Origin: Holtermannia corniformis
Taxonomy: Eukaryota > Basidiomycota > Tremellomycetes > Holtermanniales
DNA length: 64,000 nt
Direction: 5' to 3'
Assembly (NCBI GenBank): GCA_001599935.1
Contig: BCIJ01000024.1
Coordinates: forward strand, 186,001 to 250,000
Every line of letters starts with the position of its first letter. Within the stretch, counting starts at the first letter, position 1. Made by a program: the position numbers and the translations under genes. The notes below the pieces were generated by a model. That model saw nothing but the letters and a program-made list of their open reading frames with translations, did no database searches and had not been told where the DNA came from. Positions 34,752 through 49,800 of the stretch are shown here, in pieces.

Positions 34752-34985
34752 TGCTATGTGTTTGGTTGATGGTGCTGTGTGCACAGACTTGAAGACGCGA
34801 GCGGCGAAGCAAGGTTCGAGCTCTGGTATTGTCGGGGGATGGAGTCGACACAGAGCACTGCATGCTCACAACGAGCTAACTGCACGATCCAGCCACTGAC
34901 GAAGCCACAGGGAACAATGACCATGCGCATGCATTACAGTGGTGGACTGATCTCATAAAACGTAGATATTGACTTCAAGCACAAC

Positions 34986-37614
34986 TTATACTCGCCAAGA
35001 CGCCAGCAACGCCGCCGCGGCTTCTTTGACTTTGCCCTCGCCGTGTTCAGCCACGGCTTGCAGACCCTGCGTCAAGCGATTTTCAAGCTCGCTCGCTCGC
35101 TCAGCTCGGCGCTTTGTGAGGTTCGCAAGCAGTGTCACTACGTTTTGTTGTAGTTCGGGTGTGATGATGGGCGCTGAAGTGGAAGAGGGAGTGGGCGCGA
35201 GGATGTACGCCAGCACATCGGTCGTCGTTGAAGGAGGTGCGAGGTGTGGGGCCGTGGCGTCAACGGCCTTGTCGGGCACGGCGTGCTCGGCCAAGATCGA
35301 GGCCACGATGGTGCAAGCTGAGCCGTGTCAGCGTCAAACACTCGCCACGCCTGAACACTTGCCGACATGATCGTTGGTAAACGCCGCCAACAGTGCAAGG
35401 GACACGACACCCTCGTTGACGAGGATGGGATATTTCCCGCCAGTGCGCACTAGTTGACACAATGCGTCGATAATCTCTTTTGCGCCCAGGCGCTCGATTG
35501 CGCCAGCTGTCCGTACCGCGCCGCCCGGTTGACCAGCTGCAGCACAGAGCGTCCGGATGACGTTGACAAACACGCGCGTCCCCTCGCATCGCATCGCGAC
35601 ATCATCAGTGCGGCCAACAAGACTGACAATGTCTGCCAGGATACCACGTTGGTCGTCTGCAATGCGGAGCGCATTCTCCTCTGGGCAGGTTTAGCATGTT
35701 GCCTGGAAATCTCGCACCTTACGCACCCGTGCTATTGGCCAAATGCTTGACGACGCCAATGGCGCCGCCTTGCACTGACCCCAGCAAGTCCTTCTCCCTC
35801 GACCAAGCCCCCATTGATCGCAGCGCTTCCATCACGCCCGCGTCGCCTAGCTTGATCTTGTTGGCTTTTGGAATCGCCAAATTCTTGAGCAGACCGACGA
35901 GACCGTGTTGGAGCTTGATGTCGGATGCTGGCACGGCGAGCGCGACAAGCTTTGGCAGCAGTGTACCGTCTTGCAACAGTTGTATACACGCCGACTCTGT
36001 AGCATGTCAGCGAGAGAACCGGACGAATGGAATACCGACCCTCTCTGGCTGCATTGCCCAAGCACAAGAGCGCACACGACACGAGATCATCTCGCTCTCC
36101 ATCCCCGATATCCAGCCAGCGGTTGATCTCTTGCCAGAACGCATCCAATCGCGCGTCGTTCATGTCCACTTCGGCACACGTCTCGACGACCGTCTTGACA
36201 GCGGCCGCTTTGCACATGCCAACCTTGGTTGCCCACTTTTGCGCCGAGCCCGACGTCGCCGCTGGGGGCTTGGCGTTGACGGGCGAGACGGGTGAGACGG
36301 GTGACTCGGCATCGTCTGCGTCTGTTGCCGCTCTCCAGAATGAGGGTGGTTCGCCAAGCTCGATGAAGAGCTGAAGGATGCCGAGGACACTTTGTGGATC
36401 CCCGGCCGACCGGCGGTCTTTGATGGCCAGTTTGGGAGCGAGGGGTAACTGCAGGTCTGGCAACGCTTTACACACGGTCGGGTTGTCTAGCGTCAACGTC
36501 TCGAGGAGCTGGCTTGCATTGCGTAGGATGCGGAGGTCAGCGCCGCGAAGGGATTGGAGATGGGCTGGCGGGGTGAGAGGTTCGTTGGTGGGTAGGAACG
36601 CGAGCATGGGCGGGATGAGGTGGATGATGGTGACGGGTTCGACAGGAGTAGCCCCCTCTGTCTCATCTCAGCAAGGGTATTCCGCACTCGGTTGGACTGA
36701 CCAGTCTCTGTGACGTTTGTGACGATCGCCCACAACCACTCGGTGATGAGAGCGCGCGTTTTGATATCGCCATGGTGAGAGCTAGCAATCGCCCATTCAC
36801 CAGGCGAGTAGAGGCCGTTTGCTACACTCAGCAGTAGGTCGATCGCTCGAGTTGTCGCAAGCACTTTGCGAGCCGAGTCTGCTGCGAGTGAGCTCGCGCA
36901 TCCCGCGCAGGGGGAGCAGACGCACCACTGTCGATGTAGGAGAGGTTCAAGACGCTTGCAATCACGGCCTTGGCCGCTCCCAGATGAGTAGTGTCTTTGC
37001 GCAACTGGGCAGCAACGAGGCAAGTTGAGAGCATGGCCAGTGCTGTTTCGACGTAGCCTGACGCGATGATGGCTTCGCGGTTGGCGTCTGAGGTCGTCAG
37101 CTGTAGAGTTGGGATATGGCGAGTGCGACGTACCATTGTCGATGGCCAGGTTGGCGGCCGCTCGAGCCGCTTGGAGCACGATGGGGATGATGGCATCGGT
37201 TGGCGAGGAGAGCGCCTTGGCTACCGCCTCGCCGTGCCAGTCGAAGCCTGTACCATCCGATGATCCACCTGCTGTAACGCCTTGTTCACTGCTCTCCTCG
37301 CTTGACTCTTGCTGCCGTGCTGGCCGCAACCCTATGCGATGCTGGACGATAGCAGTGATGATGACTGGCAACGACGAGCGCCCGACGAGCTCCCGGATCG
37401 AGTCTGTCGCTGTGTGAGCCGTACGCACGCACCATACTGGCCATGGACACATACCATCGCGCAGAGCGTCGGCCAGACTGGCGAGGATGGACTCGACTTG
37501 GGACCAAGTGGCATCCTCCTCGGCGGGTTCTCGCTCGTCCACACTCAGCTCGTGTTCGACCGTCTCGAGTCTTGCGACGAGGGCGAGGTAGGGAGCTGCA
37601 TCAGTGTACGCCAT
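34986..37614 (-). CDS. armadillo-repeat protein, RAP1GDS1 (SmgGDS)-like
   Basis: Armadillo solenoid resembling SmgGDS, a chaperone and exchange factor for small GTPases with C-terminal polybasic regions. Start at 37614 (MAYTDAAPYLALVARLET). Repeats are visible through several short exons: AIIPIVLQAARAAANLAIDN, NREAIIASGYVETALAML, LLETLTLDNPTVCKALPDL, AVSCALLCLGNAARE, the GLLKNLAIPKANKIKLGDAGVMEAL stretch, GGAIGVVKHLAN, and near the end TGGKYPILVNEGVVSLALLAAF. The pattern of a short missing-residue helix 1 followed by NLA/NLS is typical of ARM units. About 700 residues by estimate. Fungal members are poorly characterised; the GTPase partner is unknown. Confidence 0.75.
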
Positions 37615-37840
37615 GGCCGCTGCCGCTCTGTACAGTGCTCGATTCCATATGCATAGCAAGACAGCATGCAGAGACGGTCACCGGCGCACCAACACGTCAA
37701 CGCCACGCTAGTAACCACCACCACCGCCGCCGTCTTGAGCACCGACGCACTCGACCACCGTCCGCCATCTTTATCGCCCTCTGCTCACCACCACCACCTC
37801 GTCGCGCAAAGAGCACGCACGCACGCATGCACACGGCGCC
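37615..37840. promoter_or_regulatory. shared promoter of RAP1GDS1-like gene and TOM1
   Basis: 226 bp between divergent starts. Contains an (ACC)n/(CGC)n-type simple run around 37716-37733 and a GCACGCACGCACGCATGCACAC purine-pyrimidine alternation just before the TOM1 start. No TATA box seen. Confidence 0.4.
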
Positions 37841-40800
37841 ATGAAGGTCAAGAAATCGGCGAAAAAGCACCAGCCAGCCGTGAGTAGCGTCCTCTGCGGT
37901 TCATTCGACCTGCTTCCGCCAGCTCGGGACGGGGCTCACGCTCCCAACTCAGGCTAAAGACATTGCGGTCATCATCGACCGTGTCCTCGCCACTCTCACG
38001 CACAATGTAAAGCACGAGCCCGCCGCTCAGCAGGGCCTCGTCGCCTGTCTGCGCTCGATCAAGTCGTGGATCTACCCTCGCGGTGACCTCCACAACTGGG
38101 TCGCCGTCCTCGATGCCTTTGACGACGTCCTCATCGCCTTGATCGACAAGCGCAGAGTCACCACCCTCAACGCCGAGGCTTTCACCGAATCGGAAAAGCA
38201 CACGGTTCTCGAAATCCTCCGGATCCACAAGCTGCTGTTGGAAAACTGCACCAACCGCAAGCTCTATGCGTCTTACGATGTGAGGTGTTTGCTTGCGTCG
38301 TGGGTTGATGTTGACGCCTTGCAGCGCCTCGGAAGCCTGCTCTACTCATTGGACCTCCAAGTCGTCGAAGCCGCTCTGCTCGTCCTCATCCGCCCGGCCC
38401 AGCAGTACGCTTCCACATCCCCTTTCGTCACCGAGCAAACCCCTGAGATGCGCCAACATCTACTCGCGCTCACGTCAGGATGGGAAACCAGCTCTGGGAG
38501 CTGGTACCAGCTGCAAGAGCACGGCTGGGACATGACTCGGTTGGCGACGCAGCAAGGCAACTGCCAGCTGCCTCCTGAACAGCGCCGTCTCAAGTTTAGC
38601 CCCCAGCGCGGGCCGCACCCGGCTCACACAGAAGTCAACCCATCGCAGCTCGAGTCGCCGACTTCAGCGCTCCGCCTCGGTGGACCCGAGACGCCCGTTG
38701 CAGGTCCGTCGACATCGACGCCTCAGCGCCCAGCCGCACCCGAGCGTCGCCCAACGGCCTCGTATGCCATCGATCTCGGTGACATTGACGGCATCCGAGC
38801 AAGCGGCAAATCACCCTACACCGTTCTCGCCGAGCTTGCGGCCAAGCTCGAGTCGCAAGACCAGCAACACGATGTCTTTCAAGTCATGGCCAAGCTTCGC
38901 TACTACCTCTCGCTAGGCAGCCGCGAAGACCGACGACGCCTGCTCAGCATTCGCCTTGTCGCTATGGCCACCTACTTTCACGTCGAACTCGAAGAGGTCG
39001 CCCAATCAACGAGCTTTATGATGTACACGCCCGACCTCGTCAACTCGATTGCCGACCTCATCTATCCAGACCGAGATGTCGGCTACCCGGTCCAGGCCGC
39101 CGCCGTCTTTGTGCTCAACGCGCTCGCGTGCTATCGCTCAAAGCAGTCTGAAGTCCTCGCCGCCGTCAACATCAACATCAACCACGGAGTCCTGTTCACT
39201 CTGATCAAGGGCGCCGTCAAGAAACTCGCGGTAGACCATGGTATGCCGCTGAAGCTTGCAATCGATCAACACTGATCACGCAGTCGAATTACCTTTCGAC
39301 TTTGTCGATGCGTTGATCGCCTTTATCGATCTGCTGTCGCACACTGCAGCCCATGCATCGATGCTGGTCGGCGCAGGTATCATCCCCCTGCTATTGGAAC
39401 TTCTTCAGAGTTCTTCGCCGACACGCGCTTCAGTGCGTGTATCAAACGGTTCGAGGTCGCTGCTTACTCTGCTACAGTTCATCCCACGAGCCGCTGGCCT
39501 TTTGCCGGCCGTCGTCTACGGTGGCAACCAGATTCAAGGGCTGGCCGCGCTCGTCGCAGCTGGCGGTTTGGATGTCTTCAACAACCGCATTGCCGTGCGT
39601 CGTAGCCTGCTTTCTATTCGGTTTGGCTAATCGTCTCCAGGCCGAGTTGGACATGTTCTTTGCGCAAGACGCGGCGCCTGCCAACGATCTCGTTTCGGAC
39701 GGTAGGTGTCTGCATTTACCGCATGATAGTCCACTCATCATACAGACACGCAACTCTTCGTCCGCATCACCCCGCTCCGTGCACTCATCCGCGTCGTGCT
39801 GCGTTTCGTGACCAACTCTGGGACAACCGACGGCTTTCGCAACCTCATCGACACCGACTTGCCAAAGTCTCTCAAGCGCATCTTCGAGGCAGCCGACAAG
39901 CTTGGCCCACTCATCTTTGGCAACGGTGAGTGACCGGCGCCAGCAGCGAGACGAGGCTGACTCTGTTCAAGCTACGCATATCCTCGCAATGTTTGCGCAC
40001 AATGAACCAACGTCACTCAGTACGCTGCAAGAGATGGATCTGCCCCGGATCCTGTACGATCAACTGGCCCGTGGGATCATGTCGCATTCAGAGGTGGGTT
40101 CCGTTCACGTCCATGGCGCCGTTGCCGACGTTCTTCGCAGGTCATCAGTGCTATTCCAAATGCAATCGGCGCAATCTGTCTCAACAGCGACGGCATGCAG
40201 CTCACCCTGTCGCGCCCCGAGATTCTGCAAAACTTGATCAACACCATGACCCTACCGGAGCACGATGCGCTCATGTCGGCCGCGAGCAATGCGCGGCGCG
40301 TCGGCGAATCCGTAGACGAGCTCGCGAGACACCATCCTGCTCTGCGGCCCGTCGTGCTGCAGGCGACCATGACAATGCTCAGGCGCGTGTTGGCGGATGC
40401 ACAAAGCTTCACCCCGCCACCCGGTGAAGAGCTCGCTTACGGAGTGTTGGGCGCCCAGAGCTCGGCCCAACAAGGCTCAGTGATTGAAGACGTACCGGCG
40501 GCGTCCTCTGATCAGGCTCCCGTCGCAACCGCGGCTGCTCAAAGTACCGTGCCCAAAGCGACCCCCAAGCCAACGCCACAAACCAACCGAGTCTTGTTCG
40601 ATCTGGCAAAGGTCTTCCAAGTACGTGCTTTGTTCGACCCTCGCTTAGAATGCTCACTCGCTGCAGTTTTGCGATGGTCTCGTTCACCAGCCAGTGATCT
40701 GCGACGACTTCATCAGTGCCGGCGGTATCGAGATCATCTTCGAACTCTTGGCGACGCCGTGCATCCCCGTCGACTTTGCTTCGACGCCGACGTCACACGC

Positions 40801-43800
40801 CGCTTCCAAGCTCCTCCGCACAATCGGCAGTGCCGATGCGGCCCAGCTCATCACCCGCGCTGCCGTCCAAGTGCGGCGCGCCTTGTCAGCTGTCGAACCG
40901 CTCATGTCGGAGCAAGTCGGGGATGCCGTATGGGCGGATTTCGCTCGAGCCGTCTCACCCGAAAGGACAGCGGCAGACGTTGTGAGCTCGGAAACACAAG
41001 AGTATTACCGTGCGGTTGCCATCGCCAACAGAACCGTCTCCTTCTTCACAGACTCGGTGTGCCATGTCTCATTGCACCAGTCTCGACTCACGGCCTCGAC
41101 GCTCAATGGTCTCGATCGATCCGACGGTCACTTGCTTGACCTGCTCGGGCGCGTCAAGAGCATGAGCAGTCGACGGAACGCCGCATTCAACGTCAGCAAC
41201 GAGTACCCGTCAGCTGTTGCGCCATCAACCTCGTCTGCAGAGGCAACTCCAAGTGCGGCGGCCGATACTGCGGCTGTGTCGGACTCGACCCAAGTGACGA
41301 CTGGAGAAACGGCTGAGCTCGCCACGAAGAAGGGATCTCATTACGATAAGGTCCCCGATCACATCAAGCACCTGAAGCGCCTCAGTTATGCACTGTGCTC
41401 ATCCGTTACCAACTTGTACTACGGTGCGTCACTAGAATACCTCTTCTCAGCATTCTGACTTTAACAGGCATACGGCACGCTCTGAGCAACAAGCGAAACG
41501 ACCGCGCACAGTACAAGGTGGCGGAAGAGTTGGCCCAGATCATTGCCAAGCAAATTGTAGACGACCTGCGCCTTTGCTTGATCAGTAAGTGGACCATCGC
41601 CCTTTGGCGATATACTGAGGTACTCGGCAGTCTCGGGCGCAAAGCTGTTACCAGACTTCCGTAGCGACACTGTTCGTCTTTGCACTGGACTGCTTTGGAC
41701 CGGTCAGTCAGACTCGGCTGCACGCGAGCTCTGCTTATCAAGTTGTAGACGGACCCGGCAGCTCTCTTTCGCTGCCTCTTTATCTCTCCTTCCAGGATCA
41801 AGGAGGAGTGGTCGCCATCGCAGCCCTTCTGGGCGAATCGCACGTCGTGGTTGAAGACGACCTCAAGATTCCGTCCGACAAGCGTTCGCCAGCCCAGAAA
41901 GACAACGTGGAGAACAAAACCGACAGCATGAACGCGCTATCCAGTGTGCTCCTCTATTTGGTCAGTCCCAGGAGCTTGGTCGAGTCCCCGTACACACAGG
42001 CGGTGATTCAGCGCGAGCTCCGGGACTCTGAACAACAGCTCCTGCCGCACGCACGGCTCGTACGAGCCCGCCTCGAGGCCTGGCCCGTGATCCGCGCCAT
42101 GTGGAGTGCAGATTGGCTCGTTAACGCGAACAATAATGTCCAAGAAAACGTGGTCCGGGCGTTCATGGAAATCATGGCAGCCGAGAAGGAAGAGCCAAAC
42201 TCGGTGCCTGTCAGGATCATGCAGCCCGCACAGTTGCTACCTACCGCGGTGCGGCAGCCGGTCATAGCCGATCCCAGCCGGGTCGATCGCCTGATGGAGA
42301 TGGGCTTTTCGCGCAACCAGGCTGTAGCTGCATTGGTGCGAACCCGCAACAACGTCTCTTTGGCGACAGAAGCGCTGCTCGCTCCACACCTCTTTCCTGA
42401 GATCTCTCCCGATATACCGTCGCCAGCACCCGAAGTACCCGAGGCACCTGTCGCTCCCGCCGCTATCTCCAATGCCGCTAGCAACGAGACGCCCGCTGAA
42501 AGCGGTGTGATTGCAGCTACCACATCTGCGTCCACAGGCGATAGCTCCATGGACGTTGACCCTACACCCGTGTCGGCGGCCATTGTACAGTATCAAGAAG
42601 ACCTCAAAATGCTGAACGATTTGCGCAAGGAGCAACGACACGGCATGACTGCACGAGCCTTGCAGTTGGTAGAACAAAGTCCCTGGTTGGTCGACCATCT
42701 CGCGAGTGCCATACCCGAAGGTCCTGAGGGAGTGAGCATCGTCCTCGGTCGACTCCACGACGCTGTCGATCATTATTCTTCGGCCATAGATACCGTCCTG
42801 CAGGGTCGCCTGCGCCTGCTTGCTACTCTTGGCCGTTTCTCAAAAGGAGCTTCCACCACACGTCTGGCAGATCCGCAGCTGCTGGACACCATCGAGGTGC
42901 TAAACAAGCTGTTGAAGCTTTCCACTTGGCCGCCTCCCACTTGGCTTGATGGCCTGTTGTCCGTCGCGGAAGCTCTGCTGTCGCAACCCGACGAAACCCC
43001 TAGCATCGATGTACACCAACCGGTGTTGGCTCCCGAGGCTGCCACGATCTGGGACGAAGCTCGCGGACTTCTTCTACAATCCAGCTTGACGCTGCTCAAG
43101 TCCTACAACGAAACAATGGCAGGCCCAGACAGGCAGACCTCGCCTGCTCGCATCCATCATGTTTACCGGCGAACACTTCGCCTCCTCGTGTGCCTCACCC
43201 GTCGTGCTTCGCTAGCTCGTTCCTTCCACATCGACGGCGGAATCCAACTCCTTCTCCATACTTTCAAGGCAGCGTCTTCCAAGCTGCAAGGATGCCATCC
43301 ACACGTCACCATGATCATTCGCCATGTGATCGAGGCTGAGGGTACCATCCTTCGTGCAACGATGCATGCCGAGATCAAGCGATGGTTTCTGCCCAACCGC
43401 GACAAAGTCAACGAAATCAGCAACTTTCTTCTTCAATTGAAGCAAGTCGCCCTGCGGGACCCAGTGGCCTTCCTCGATGTCGTTCAGGATGAATGCGCTC
43501 TCTTCAAACCTGAACCGCCATGGGCTGTGATTCCAGCCAAGTCGCTGGGGTTAGACGCGCCAAACAAAACAACAGCAGCACCCGACGCCATGCTTGTGGA
43601 TGATCCCTTCCGCTCCGATGCTCGCAACGATGACAAAGATGGCGACGGGAATGCCGTTATCGGCTTCATCTTCAACGAACTGGAAGAGGCTTTGAAACCC
43701 GATGCGGGCGCCGTCCAGTCGCCGTCGCGCAACAGCGTCAGCATCGATGCGGCTGCACAAGTCAACGTGATCGCCAAAGGCGTGCTTCCATCGCTTGGAT

Positions 43801-46800
43801 CAACCAGTGTCGATGTCAAGGCCCAACGCGAGCGTTCAAAGCAGAAGAAGACATACATCTGCCTGCTCATGCAGCTTCTCACGGAGCTGGTGGGCTCGTA
43901 TCAGGCCTGCAAGACCGCTTTACTCGCATATCATTCCCGCCCACATGAGGTTGGCCATGCACGCGGTCGCCCTGTCATTCTTTCGTCATTCATCAACGAA
44001 CTGGTCTGTGGAGTGGACTACGACAAGGACATCACGGCTGCGAATCACAGCCGAGAGGAGGAATCCTCAGTGCGCATTTCCGTTTCAGCTTGGGCGTGCT
44101 CTGCAATCGTGGCCTTGTGCTCAGATGTCGCTGCCTCAGCCGAGCTCAAAGACAGCAGTTCTGAGCTTGTCAACGTGCGCAAAACCGTCCTCGACATGAT
44201 CGCGAGAGCTATCAAGGATACGACAACGTCACACGCGCCCGAATCGCAGCGCTACGGTCGACTTTGGGCTCTGGCCGAGCTTGTTCTCCGTCTGCTGCTC
44301 GCAAAGCCGTATGCGACAACTCGGGCACACGATGATTCTGTGCTGCATCTGGCAAAGATCATGCTTGAGAAAAATTTCGTCGGACTATTCACCCAAGCCA
44401 TCGGGGACGTCGATTTCGAGTATCCAAACGTTAAACCTCTATTGGCCACGGTTATCCGCCCGCTTGAGCACCTGTGAGTATTTGAATCATGTTCGCCGAA
44501 TCCAAGCTGATAGCTGCCAGGTCAAAGATCTCCATCAAAATGGGTAAGGCGGACAAAAAGAATGCCGAGGACGTCATGGACGTCGACTCATCCAGCGAAT
44601 CCGCATCATCTGACGATGACGAGGAGTTGCCCGATAACGTTGAAGGCTATCGGAACTCGTCGCTTGCCATGTGCGCACACAGTCTTTCTTCAACATTGAC
44701 ATATTGACTCTGAACAGGTACACTATGGACGGGCATTCGGATGATGAAGAGGAGGTTCGTGGACTCTACAAGTTGAAGGATGCGACTCACCGTTTACAGG
44801 ACGATGAGGGGCAGTCTGATGATGGCTATGTGTGTACCTTTTGTGGTATCGTTGCTACCAATTGATCGCAATCAGGACGACGAACTCGGGCCGGACCCTG
44901 ACTCGGACGAGACCACCGATGAGGATGACATAATGGAGGACGGCGACGAGATCGTTGATGAAGACATGGAGGATGAGGGAGACGAACTCGACTGGGTACG
45001 TTACCTATGATGCGGGCGAATTGCTCTGACGACTGCTAGTCCGACCAGGATGATGAAGGTCCTGACGATGGCGACGATCCGCAGGACGTCTTCGCCTTTG
45101 ATGACGAAGCTGTAATCGAAGGTGACGAGGACGAGGACAGTCACAATGACGAGGACGAGGATGGGTTCGAGGGAGAAATGTTTGATGACGTTGCAGACGG
45201 CGAAGATGAGGATGTCGGGGACATGGAAATGGACATGGAAATGGAAGACGGTGAGTTCTCAAGAGTTATTGACCGCAGCTTCTGACTGAAACATGCGACA
45301 GATTCCCAGATGGACGAAGACGAAGTTGCACTTGAGGACATGGCTCGGTAGGTCGATTGAACTGCTTACTCGAATCCTGGTTTACCATGTGCTTAGTTTC
45401 GCGGACGAACTCGGCTACGAGATGGATCATCCCGGCTCATTGTCGATCTTCGAGGGCGCCGGAGGCTATCCTCCCTTGAGTCGAGCCCAAAGCGGTCCCT
45501 GGGGATGGACGTCAAGCGTGGTCACCCCGACGGATGGCCGCAGTCGTGGCATATATCCAGACCGTACTTTGAATGACCTTCCTCGTGAGTAATCAGTGGA
45601 CGATGATATGACGGCCTGACAGCATGCAGAATCACTACTCCTTCCTCAGGCAATACTATCGCCCGATGGTGCCAACCCTCAGATTGGCAATCCTGGTTCC
45701 CTACTGACCACACAACGTGGTCATACTGAGATGGGTGAGCTTGTGGCAAACATTGAAAACATGCTCGGTCGCGAAGCCGCACAGGCGCTCGAACGGCTCA
45801 TCACCCAAGGGCGCCAAGGAGGAGCAGATGCTATACGTGTCGACGTCGCACAAGACGCTGAAGGCGAAGTCACCATCTCCGTGGGAGGTCGCCAGATAAC
45901 TGTGCCTCCTCAGGATATGTTGGCCGGTCCTCGCTCTTCGGCTGGTCTGCTACGCGAGTTCGTACCCAAGCCAACGCTGCAACGTTGGCTCGAGGAGCTC
46001 AGCGTAGTCCATGGTGGCTTTGCCCAGGAAAGGGCGGAGGACATGCGCGAGGTCGTCATCGCTCGCCTGCTGCCCGAGGCGCGCAGACTCGCGGCAGAGG
46101 TTGACGCTGAACGGCAACAACAAGAAGCGAAGCAGGACAGCCCAAGGTCATCTTCGCAGCTAGCAACGTCGGCAACCGATCAAGGCGAGAGCCTGGCCCC
46201 CAACACTCTGCCCATCAACAGCGCGCAGGATGCGGCACCCATCCAGCCGTCTTCATTCCAGCAGGTTCCCGTGCACGCGGAGGCGAACCTTGCACCGCCG
46301 TCAACCACGGCGGCTACCGTCGACCAAGCTGCACTTGCGCGCGTAACGATCTCTGTACATGGCAGAGACGTGGACATCACCGACTCGGGCATTGATCTCG
46401 ACTTTTTGGAAGCGTTACCAGATGACATGCGCGCCGATGTGGTTGAACAACACATGCGCGAACAGGCGCGCATACAACGCGTCCCGTCTCGCGGTTCTGC
46501 CCCAGCAGAGGTACCTCAGATCAACTCCGAGTTCCTTGATGCCTTGCCAGCGGATATTCGCGCCGAGGTCATCCAGCAAGAAGCGCTGGAAAATGCGCGG
46601 CGGGAGCAAGCTGCGGCGCGTGCCACGCCCGCTGCAGTGCCTCCGCAGCCGGGTTTCCTCGCCGCGCTTGACAATGATCCCCGAGGCGTCGTGCTGATGG
46701 ATCAAGCCTACGAATTGCTGAGGCGTGCCGAGCAGCTCGCGGAAGACCGGGCCTCTCCGCTAGCAGCTGTCTTGCCAGAGTCGTCTCGCCAAGCCGGCGA

Positions 46801-49800
46801 CGCTGCGCATGCCAAGCGCAAGCGCGTGGAAGCTCGTGACGCCATACAACTGCTTGACAGACAGGGCGTCGCAAACCTGGTCCGTCTGCTTTTCTTCCCG
46901 GACGTACACCGCAAGAGTCACTTGCTCAAAGTATTGGTGAACTTATGCCAGAACGCCAAGACGCGATTCGACCTACTCGACCTGCTGCTCACTGTCGCAC
47001 AAGAAGGCTCCAGTGATGCTCTGGTCGTTGATCGCACTGGCATGGGTACTCCGCGCGTCGGCAAAGGCACACCCAAGACTACGCCTCGCCGTCGCGGTCC
47101 AGGCGAAGCCAGTGCCACTGGATCCCTACCTTTCGGTCATGTGCAGTCCGGCAATGCCCCCACATTCGTTACTCAGCGTTGCTTTGAGGCGCTTTCATTC
47201 ATCGTCGGAGCGAACGAGCAAGCCCTCAATTACTTCCTGGCCGAGCGTGACCTGCCTGCGAACCTCAAAAAGACGATCAAGAAGGGCAAGGGCAAGGACA
47301 AGATGCCGTCGACCACGTTTTATCCTGTTGTTGCTCTGCTCAGCCTCCTGGACCGACCTATCCTATTGAAGACCTCGCACATTCTCGAAGGGCTATCATC
47401 ACTCTTGGCCACCATCACGAAACCACTCGCCCAGCACTCCAAGACCGAACAGTCGGCAGGGAGCGACCAAGAACAGCAGACAGCAACAGTCAACAACATG
47501 GCCGGCACCACGACAAACGAGCCTTCGCTCGCGGCTGCTGCAGAGCCTGAAGCAACGAAATCGACACCCTCCGACAAGCTGCCAGTCATTCCCGAGACGG
47601 CTCTGCGCTCTGTCGTCAACGTGATGACTATGGGCGAATGCTCGTCTCGTAGCTTTGCGCACACACTCTCGCTCATCCACAACCTATCCCACTTGCCCGA
47701 TGCTCGCGATGTCTTCATCGACGAGGTGCGGACACGCGCGAAAGACTTTGGCCGCACGCTCCTCGATGACCTCGAGGATCTCTCCTCGACGTTGGCAAGC
47801 CAATCGGTCGATGATCCTGGTAGCGTGGCTCTCGCAAAGTTCTCACCCGCATCGTCAGCGCAAGCGCAGCTGCTGCGGGTGCTCAAGACCCTCGACTTCA
47901 TTTTCTCCGATAAGCTTGCGTCGGATCCCGCCAGCAGCACCTCGTCGATTCCCGCGGATCACGCGCGAATTCGAGCGATATATGATAGCCTTGGATTCGA
48001 GTCGTTGTGGCGAAGCTTGAGTAGCTGCTTGGACCTCATCGAAGGGAATCCAGACACCAGCCATGTCGCAACTGTGCTTTTGCCTCTCATTGAAGCTTTG
48101 ATGGTCGTCTGCAAGTATTCCGACGGGAAGGCTGAGCCGGACCGTGGTCGCTCGGCAACGTCGCCAATGTCGCCCATCGCCGGGGCCGATGTGAAGGAGG
48201 ACCTCTTCGTCTCATTCACAACCAAGCACCGCAAGATCCTGAATTCGCTTGTACGGAGTAACCCCGCCCTCATGAGTGGGTCATTTTCCTTGTTGGTGCT
48301 CAACTCGCGCGTGCTCGACTTCGACAACAAACGCAATTGGTTCTTCCAGAAACTGAAGCGCAAACGAGACACATTCATCCCGGGTGTGATTCAGATCAAT
48401 GTCAGGCGACAGTATGTCTTCGAAGACTCGTTCCACATCCTCCAACGCCGCACTGGCGAGGAGATCAAGTACAGCAAGCTCAATGTCAAATTCGCCGGCG
48501 AGGACGGCATCGACGCCGGAGGTGTTAGTCGCGAGTGGTACAGCAGCCTGACCAAACAGATCTTCGATCCAAATTTCGGTCAGTCCTGTCTTGCTTTGTA
48601 GTGCATCGCGTCAAACTAACCCCGTCTAGCTCTGTTCGAGTCTTGCTATGCGGACAAGCAGACATACCAGCCCAACAAAGCGTCATCCATGTTCGTACTC
48701 GACCGTCGAGATTTGTGGTGTGCCCTGACCAGAATATAGCAACGGTGATCACCTGGCGTACTTCAAGTTCATCGGGCGGGTCATAGGGTATGTCCATTGA
48801 TTGAATTGTGAGCTGCGTTGCTCATTCGACACCCAACAGAAAAGCGGTCTATGAGTGCGTAACGCCGATCCGTTCGCTGTTGTATCAGACTGACGGCATA
48901 TAGCAATCGCCTGCTTGATGCTTATTTCAGCCGAGCCTTCTACAAGCAGATTCTCGGCAAGTCGGTTGACATGCGGGATTTGGAGAGTTTGGATCCAGAG
49001 TGCGTATCCCACTGCCCTCTGTGCAATCTCTGACGCGGTTCCTAGGTATCACAAGTCGTTGCTGTGGATCCTGGAGAACGATATTACGGGAGTAGTCGAC
49101 GTACGTAAGATCTTCAGTGCGCGCATCAGGTGTTGACCTCACATAGTACGACTTCGCTGTCGAAGAAGAGCAGTTCGGCGAGAAGAAGATCATCGAACTC
49201 AAGGAGGGCGGTGCGAACATTCCAGTCACCCAAGAGAACAAGGACGAATACGCCCGCCTGATGACTTCCTTCAAGTTGACCAACTCGATCAAGGAGCAAA
49301 TGCAGGCGTTCCTCACGGGCTTCTACGAGTTCGTAATGTCATACGGCCACCGAAACGCGACTAAAGTTCCGTCACAGGATCATTCCGAAGCACCTCATCC
49401 AGATCTTCCAGGCTGATCAATTGGAACGCAAGTATCCATCCACACGTCTGACGCCACTGACCCGCCGAATAGTTCTCATATCGGGTATCAGCATTATCGA
49501 CGTGGACGAGCTCAAAAACGCTACGCAGTAAGTCTGGTGTACCGCTACGCCCGCATTCTGACGTTTGGAACAGGATGCAAGGCTGGAAGCACAGCGATCC
49601 CGAGATCACCTGGTTTTGGCGCGCACTGAGAAGCTTTTCGCAGGAGGAACGTGCACACTTCCTCATGTTTGTGACATCATCATCAAGAGTTCCTCTAGGT
49701 GGTTTCAGCCAACTGCAGGGGAGCACGGGCACGCAGCCGTTCCAGATCCAAAAGGTGAGTTACTTGTCCGACACATAGTCAATCGTTAATTATGGTCACA

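Noticed and set aside
42008..42583. Minus-strand frames of 130-190 residues within TOM1
   Set aside because: Antisense shadows of a GC-rich coding exon; Ser/Ala/Arg-rich with no family resemblance.
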